NCBI GenBank assembly: GCA_905147135.1
Contig: LR990051.1
Coordinates: forward strand, 4,178,463-4,242,462
Source of the DNA: Blastobasis lacticolella
Lineage: Eukaryota > Arthropoda > Insecta > Lepidoptera > Blastobasidae
Direction of reading: 5' to 3'
DNA length: 64,000 bases
A model generated the notes under the pieces. The model was given only the letters and a program-made list of their open reading frames with translations. It had not been told where the DNA came from and ran no database searches. How positions within the stretch are numbered: the stretch's first letter is position 1; the number at the start of each line of letters is the position of its first letter. The translations under genes and the position numbers were made by a program. Shown one piece after another: positions 58,207 through 64,000 of the stretch.

Positions 58207-58584
58207 TAAAGTTAGACATCAAAACGTTGAACGTCAGAGAGTTAGAGAGGAAACAAGGGCCTGTAGTGTTGGTCGTAAGTATTGAAATCCCACCCATATT
58301 ATAAAAATCCATAGGTACAATACACCGGTAACAAAACTATAAAACAGCATTTATTTTTCATAAAAAGTAAAAAAGAATAATTTCTAAATAGTTTCTGCCT
58401 CAATCATTTAACCTACCACAAAATTACACAAGGTTAAATACTCCTTTTATTGGTCGTCAGTTTTGCCTCTTTCACTAGACACAATTCTAGGAGAAAGGTA
58501 GATGAAAGGATATATTCACAAAGTTTCTTTGTGTCCAGATTTGATCGAAAAAGCTTGTATTCTCACATAGTATAAGATAATGTT
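58207..58584. other. Unassigned DNA
   Basis: Nothing recognisable. Confidence 0.45.
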
Positions 58585-58672
58585 GCTTCCGAGTCTGTCT
58601 GTGCGTCAGAAGGCACACTTGTCCCATTTTTTTCTAATTTACACCCGTGCAAAGCTTGGGCGGGTCACTAGT
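58585..58672 (-). mobile_element. Family I terminus, reversed
   Basis: On the minus strand it reads actagtgacccgcccaagct, ttgcacgggtgtaaattag, which is the start of this repeat type (compare actagtggacccggtgcgac at 51727). Confidence 0.5.
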
Positions 58673-60011
58673 GATATACAACGGTAATAAACATTTTTGA
58701 TCTCGAGAGACCCATAACTTTTGTCACGTGTTCCAGCGGCATATTATTTCAGAGTTATTAAGCCGCTAATGCAACAATTCCAATGCTCATGGCATAATTT
58801 CCAATGATTATTATCATATGCTAATGCCTGGACAAATGGGGGTTTAACACGCGTCTGTACCGGGCTACGGGAGTCGTGCTTCTGACTATGATGGAGCATG
58901 ACATGTCAAAATTAGGCAGCCATCTTTATTATCCACATAAAATTACCATTTTGTGTGCCGAAAGTGAATACATTCCCGGAACTAGTTGAGGGACATCTCG
59001 CCAGCTCAAAAACTGGTATGCGGTCCAAATGTCTACTTTATAAGATGTGCATGGGGAGAGACGTTGGTCAACTGCTTTTTCGACATAGCTCTGGCAGATA
59101 GCTGTTTATGCAGATAAAGCCCAGTAACAAGGACAGTGGTCCACATCCATTAACATTAACATAACATTAATAAATACACAGGCCTGTATGGGGCTACATA
59201 GCCCTATATTTGAAGGTTCTACTGAGGATACATATTGTTGCCAGTCGAGAACCTTCCTGCTCCAGTGGACATCTGTTCTGCGAGCTTGTGTTGTCCACTA
59301 GTACTAGAGCCTGGCAACAGTTTAATCCACCTTTGGATCTTCTCATTTCTGATTCGACGTCTACTCCATTAGTAATCACTCACAATAGCACACACTCGTC
59401 AGACGTAGCTCTTGGCGTTTACCATAGATATTATACCTAGTCCGTGAAATGACCGACATTGCCCACTTATACATAATGTTTTAAAAATCTTTTTGGCATT
59501 TAACAATGGACGTAATTCCCAACAAAACTTTCATAACATGAGCTACTTACTGCGCACCCGTCAAATGAAATGTTTAATTGTGATTTATTTTTAACTCTAA
59601 TTATGTATTTCTATTCATTAATTCATATTATATGGAGCATTGTAAATACCGAAATTGCGTAAAACTCACATTAGCAATTAATATGTGAAGTAATTTAATT
59701 TAAATGCATGTAATTAACAGATGAATTAACATTTTTACGACTCGAATTACAAGAGATCTAATTGGTTGAAGTTAATTTGGAATTATAACAGATTTTATGG
59801 TAATACCACTATATTTTTTAATTTAATTTCTTATAGATTCAAATTTTATTAGTGTTTCAATATTAATGCGATCGACTTTCACGTTCGCGCTTTTGCAATG
59901 TTAACTGGACCACATCATCAATATAACATGATTTTGAATAAACATTAACATAAGTCCTTATCGAATCACCTATCTAGGTGTGTTACGTGAATTATCACCT
60001 TATATAATTTG
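58673..60011. other. Unassigned DNA
   Basis: Frames at 59194-59440 are open on both strands but match nothing I know. AT-rich from 59560 on. Confidence 0.4.
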
Positions 60012-60116
60012 TAGGCATGTCTACAAGTAACTCAAAGGCAGGCATCGCATCCACTTCCCTTAGATTACAAATGTCTTAGACCACCCATCTGTGTGCCTCC
60101 CTAGGCAATAAAAAAC
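60012..60116 (+). mobile_element. Family C fragment, copy 3
   Basis: taggcatgtctacaagtaac, ccttagattacaaatgtctt, then gtgcctccctaggcaataaa. It lacks the middle present at 7244. Confidence 0.75.
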
Positions 60117-60220
60117 TACCTGTCGCCGTAACGTAACCTGTCCTCGATTATTTGCCTAAATTCGGGAATTCGGGCTAACGACTAATGTAAAAACCACAAC
60201 TTTAGATAGTAAAAATAAAA

Positions 60221-60514
60221 TCATCTTGGCATTATTGTTCCGGTTGTGCTCTCGCATGCGAGGCTCTGAAGTCCGCTTTGACCATGACCCAGGATTTGGT
60301 AGATTAGTGACTGCCATCTGACCTTCGTGACCCTGTTAACAAGGGAACCTGACCATATTGGATCATGGTTACACATTTAGTGGCCTGAATGTTCAGGTTT
60401 TATCACGATGTTTCCCTCATCGTAAGAGCGTTCAACTAATGTATGATACAATGGGGTTTGAATCTGGTACCTCGGGGTACAACTCGGACCCCTTAACCAT
60501 TAGGCCAGCGACGC
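60221..60514 (-). mobile_element. SINE-A copy 8, internally deleted
   Basis: The plus strand begins with the complement of the 3' end (tcatcttggcattattgttc, cggttgtgctctcgc) and ends with the head (ccttaaccattaggccagcg, acgc). The body between the cgtaagagc block and the B box is shortened by a deletion. Confidence 0.8.
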
Positions 60515-60572
60515 GTAACTTAGTACTTCTATAGTAATTCTGCACAATTATAGTCTAGTCAGACCCAGAAGA
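60515..60572. other. Spacer between SINE-A copy 8 and family J
   Basis: A short unassigned gap. Confidence 0.4.
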
Positions 60573-60702
60573 TCAGAAAATGGGCAGCAACGTTTTCGAA
60601 CCCTGCCATCGGCAATCCGCCTGCTAAGGGTAGATATCACAGAACCACTGATTATGGCGGAGGCTGATGTCCGGCAGTGGACTGTTATTGGCTGTTGATG
60701 GG
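60573..60702 (+). mobile_element. Family J fragment, copy 3
   Basis: cagaaaatgggcagcaacgt, then gatgtccggcagtggactgt, tattggctgttgatggg. The ends agree with 26917. The middle is diverged. Confidence 0.6.
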
Positions 60703-60745
60703 AGTGTGACACTCCAGCTAACAAAGGAGTTGTGGAGTGCGTTTT

Positions 60746-60860
60746 AAGGCATGTCTATAGGTACCTCAAAGGCCGGCACCGTCTCCGCTCGCAGATGTCC
60801 TGGTCGACGGTGGCCACTTTCTACCAGGTGGACCGTCTGACCTTCATTGGCAATGAAAAA
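60746..60860 (+). mobile_element. Family C fragment, copy 4
   Basis: aaggcatgtctataggtacc, tcaaaggccggcaccgtctc, cagatgtcctggtcgacggt, ggccactttctaccaggtgg, ending in an A-run. This copy keeps the 'ggccacttt' block missing from copy 3. Confidence 0.75.
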
Positions 60861-61669
60861 ATCCTTTAGAAACCTGTTCATGGTGCTAAGGAAGTAAATA
60901 TACTAAATGCCCAGACGTCTAAGGAAACGAAAAGGAAAAGCCTCTAAAATGGTGCACCATACGGAAAAACCGGTCCATTTCTAAATGAACAAAATTCTAC
61001 AAAATTCTATACAACTTTTGCCCTAAACACTTTTTCAAATTTATGGACTAAAGCAAGAAATAAAAAGTCTAATATTAAATGTCACCGCTTATACCGCTGG
61101 TTTCAGGTAAAATCATAGTTAATAAATGACATTACCATTCAAATTATACGAACCATTAAATATGCTTCGTATAATAATTATTGGCATAAATTTTGCATTA
61201 TACTCAATAATTTATGCAGTTATGGGTTACTTTTAGTGCTCATAATAACGAGGTAGCTGTAAATAATTATGGCAAGTACCTACAACACAATCATATAGGT
61301 ACATAAACAAGTAGGTAGTAGGTACAAAAACTAAAATACCCGACTGCTATTAAAAAACAGTAAGGCAAAAATTGCTTTTTGAAGACCTTTACTTTGATTG
61401 GTTTTAGAAAAAAAATATTTTCGTCAGGCACAATATAGCATCTAAAATTCTACATTTATTTTATTTTAATATACCCATTATCACTCACACGCCCAAGACG
61501 AGATTCGTCATCAACACTTTATATGTTAAAATACATTAATCCGGCAGGGCTATAGCTCGTACCAGAGAAATAGACATATCTACATACATACGCTCGAGAA
61601 ACATAACCCTCCTTCTGACGTAGTTGAATAAAATAACAGAATTCGTAAAATTAATATTTATTCAGTCGA
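60861..61669. other. Unassigned AT-rich DNA
   Basis: Nothing recognisable. Confidence 0.45.
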
Positions 61670-61812
61670 GAGCAGCAGAGTTTTTTGCTGAGTACTTATA
61701 TTCAGTACTGGGATCTGCAACCAGGTTGCCAAGCGTTGAGATTACGGGAACACCTTCCACTAACTTGAAGGAAGCTCAAGTAGGTATAGCAATGACCTGT
61801 TGATGTGATAAT
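61670..61812 (+). mobile_element. Probable family J fragment
   Basis: agcagcagag, then gggatctgcaaccaggttgc, caagcgttgagattacggga follow the J order (aagcgcggagattatg). Diverged. Confidence 0.4.
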
Positions 61813-62004
61813 GTTTTTTATAAGCTGCCTTCAAATGCCTTCCTTCAACCATGTTTTTATTACAACTACTTACAGAATAATAACAGGATTACGCATATAT
61901 ACATACTTATGCCCGTATCCCATAGGGGTAGGCAGGAGTGCCACAAGCTACGATGCGGACACAACTCTTACGCCTCTTCATACATATTTGCCTCTTCATA
62001 CATA
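61813..62004. other. Probable repeat-derived DNA
   Basis: cccgtatcccataggggtag, gcaggagtgccacaagc resembles a common lepidopteran repeat. Only this scrap is present. Confidence 0.3.
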
Positions 62005-62155
62005 TTTTCATGCATTAACGCCGAATGAGGGTACTCGTGACCTGCCTTTTTTGGAGCAGGATATTTATTTGATCAGTACATTTTTTCATGCATTTACGCC
62101 GGTTGAGGGCACTCCTGACCTGCATTTTTGAAGCACGTCGTTTATTTGATCAGTA
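62005..62155 (+). repeat. Tandem duplication, period about 78 bp
   Basis: Two units share ttttcatgcatt, acgccg, tgagggtactcgtgacctgc or its variant, and atttatttgatcagta. Just before it an 18-base word gcctcttcatacatattt is also doubled (about 61973-62008). Confidence 0.8.
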
Positions 62156-62644
62156 TATCCTTTTCGGGCGCCCTCTACCGAACCTTCAATTCACAATAGC
62201 ATTACGCTTAAATAAAACCAAGATTACGAAGTAACCAAAGTATACGTTACATGTATAATCGTATAATACAGTATCATAGATCATAACCTCAACGATAGCG
62301 ATCGACGCTCATAACTTACAATTAAATATGAATTCATTTAAATCCATTCCAGTTTCGAAATGGTGTTAGCCGTATATCTTCATTGGAGATCTCTATTCTT
62401 TTTGTGTGAAACCGTGAAAGCGGCCGCCTCAAAAGATTTATAATTCAATTAGCTGATACAAATAGAAAATATTCAAATTTGATGTAGCTAGTTATATTGT
62501 AGGGGCATAGATTAACGGAACAATAGAGGGGACACCAGCTTTTACAAAATATTGCAAACGGTCACCTACAGTGCCTATTATACAGAATCAGAATAAAATA
62601 TACCGCACAAAATTAGTGAGCTGAAGTGGTGGTAGTAGGGTGGC
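62156..62644. other. Unassigned DNA
   Basis: Nothing recognisable. Confidence 0.45.
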
Positions 62645-62800
62645 TATATCTGCCGAAGAACCAACAACCGCTGCGGTAAAAGAGTTCTTTACAGACTGAG
62701 ACTCGGCAATTTGTGTAGGGCACGCTTTTATAAAGTGAAGTGACGATTTGCGATAAGCTGCAGGTGGATGCTGGATGCGGCAAGCCCTCCTGACAGAGTG
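62645..62800 (+). pseudogene. LINE group L1x C-terminal remnant, copy 2
   Basis: One frame reads RRTNNRCGKRVLYRLRLG. After a frameshift another reads VGHAFIK, stop, SDDLR, stop, AAGGCWMRQA. These blocks align with the copy at 500-668 (GKRVIEWKPR, SDDLRNATGGCWIRQA). Two stops and a frameshift mark it as dead. The frames called open here on the minus strand are shadows. Confidence 0.7.
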
Positions 62801-63467
62801 CATAGTCATTCTGATAGAAACATCTCCGATTATGCACAAAGGTTTCAAGTAGCAAAAATGTAGTACTTTGATGATAATTATCTCTAATTGCGCTGACTAC
62901 ATTATCTCCCAAACAGAATGTTGTATCTTAGTGAAGGAAGAAGATAAAGCAGAGGTAGAATCCTCAGAGACTATATAAATTACATTTATTTCGGAAGATA
63001 AATATTAGGTATAAATTTGCTTATAATTGACTAATAATTCAGAATACTCATTTGGGACCATCAATACTCATCAATCCAAAAGTTTCGTTACCTATGAGGA
63101 ACAATCCCAGTAGCTAAGTTACATCTACACAACCTGCTCTTTGGACAATGACCGCCAGTCACAGTGGGATATTACCAGACGGAATTCTCCCATTAAAATG
63201 CAAGCTGGCAGCAAAATGGCTGCTATTTAATAAAGCACAATTATGAGTCGTAAAGCAGTTCTCGCCGCCTTTATGACGGCGGCTCGTTATCGCGGCCATC
63301 TTGATTTATGTGACGTGCGTTGCGCGGGAGTTGCCAGTCGATGGTCCACGATTTGTACCTATGAAATGAAATGAAATGAAATTACTTACGTTGTTGCCCG
63401 TTGGTTGAGCCAGTGATTTAATTTAGTTCAGTAAGTAAATTACTAAGGATTTCTTGGCGTAAACACA
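62801..63467. other. Unassigned DNA
   Basis: A CpG-richer patch at 63250-63350 and a (gaaat)n run of about four units at 63361-63381. No gene. Confidence 0.45.
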
Positions 63468-63622
63468 TGCAGCGTGAGTAGGCCTCCCACAAGGTAGACT
63501 GAAGACCTGGTAAGATCGCAGGTACCAGCTGGATGCGGTACAGGACTAGCCTTTGTTGAGATCTGTGGGGGAGGCCCATGCCCGGCAGCGGGCGTCTTTC
63601 GGCTGATATGATGATGATGATG
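63468..63622 (+). pseudogene. LINE group F C-terminal remnant
   Basis: ggcctcccacaaggtagact, ggtaagatcgcaggtaccag, ctggatgcggtacagg and gcccatgcccggcagcgggc follow group F wording (KIAGTSWMR is readable), with stops and frameshifts, ending in atgatgatgatgatg. Confidence 0.75.
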
Positions 63623-63656
63623 ACTCATACGCGAAGTCGCGCGAAAAACTATAATA

Positions 63657-63830
63657 GATATTAGCTGCGCTGGTTTGGTGATGTGCTGGGTAAGTACCAT
63701 AAGGAGAAGGTATTTGCTTCCGACGCAAGGTTGCGAAGACCAGGCAAAGTGGAGAAGAAAGCGTAGGAAAGCGGACCCTGTCTGAAGCCGAGACAGACCT
63801 CTACGATGACGATGATTGAATATATATTAC
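63657..63830 (+). pseudogene. LINE group B C-terminal remnant
   Basis: LRWFGDVLGKYHKEKVFASD is readable, then LRRPGKVEKKA and a stop. A shifted frame gives RKRRKADP. Group B tail blocks are in the expected order. It lies 35 bases after a group F scrap in the same direction. Confidence 0.65.
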
Positions 63831-64000
63831 TGTTTAGTTTTTATTGTGATAAACATGATGTAAATAACAAAAATGTATTAAATATAAAAAAAAATATTAG
63901 TACATAAGCGATGGGCGATTACCTAACAGGCGATTTAGGAAGTTTCTTAAAGACTGGATGATGATGAAGTCACGTAATCTCTGTAGTGTTATTAGCACTT
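63831..64000. other. Unassigned DNA at right edge
   Basis: AT-rich. The ggatgatgatgaa at about 63957 may be another retroposon tail. Confidence 0.4.

Noticed and set aside
1..64000. CRISPR array, bacterial operon or phage
   Set aside because: No direct-repeat/spacer pattern, ribosome-binding-site spacing or contiguous gene order. The sequence is eukaryotic repeat-rich DNA.

Overview
This window looks like nuclear DNA of a lepidopteran insect (moth or butterfly). It is AT-rich and littered with retroposon fragments of kinds I know from lepidopteran genomes: tRNA-headed SINEs, degenerate C-termini of non-LTR retrotransposons ending in (GAT)n tails, and the 3' pieces that carry a 'gatggtaagcggt' type motif. 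The lineage is inferred from repeat style; I cannot name the species.

I can support no intact host protein-coding gene, rRNA or genuine tRNA. Most long reading frames are chance or shadows. The only recognisable coding matter is broken reverse-transcriptase C-termini from three LINE groups. I call these L1x (500-668 minus, 62645-62800 plus), F (17092, 41005, 47137 and 63468) and B (19753, 30086, 48946, 49815 and 63657). The window reads as a long intergenic or intronic stretch.

The repeats by group are as follows. SINE-A is a tRNA-derived SINE of about 350 bp with eight copies (3712, 5087, 18056, 19268, 25151, 44370, 52823 and 60221). SINE-G has a tRNA-Gly-like head (15323, 33662, 33917, 56885). 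Family C, D, E, I and J fragments are scattered throughout. Two copies of a TIR-bearing MITE lie at 21232 and 31112 with their interiors in opposite orientation. There are local tandem duplications at 6686, 21943/22327, 24977, 52407 and 62005.

Between the repeats lie unique, CpG-richer islands (about 1490, 7600, 8540, 19000, 20500, 27600, 32225, 35290, 49365 and 57285). Some carry clustered palindromic motifs or TATA-like boxes and are the best candidates for host regulatory DNA. No experiment or alignment backs this.

The most interesting signals are: an array of seven 11-bp units with a CATG core in exact phase (46325-46401); a 70-nt hairpin with a 17-bp perfect stem (14066-14135); the 3' end of SINE-A matching the 3' end of the group B LINE, which suggests a SINE/LINE partnership; a 54-bp exact duplication flanking a 60-bp insert copied from 1.3 kb away (24977-25146); and a 384-bp-period duplication whose two halves have diverged very unevenly (21943-22638). 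I did not find a convincing new multi-gene system.
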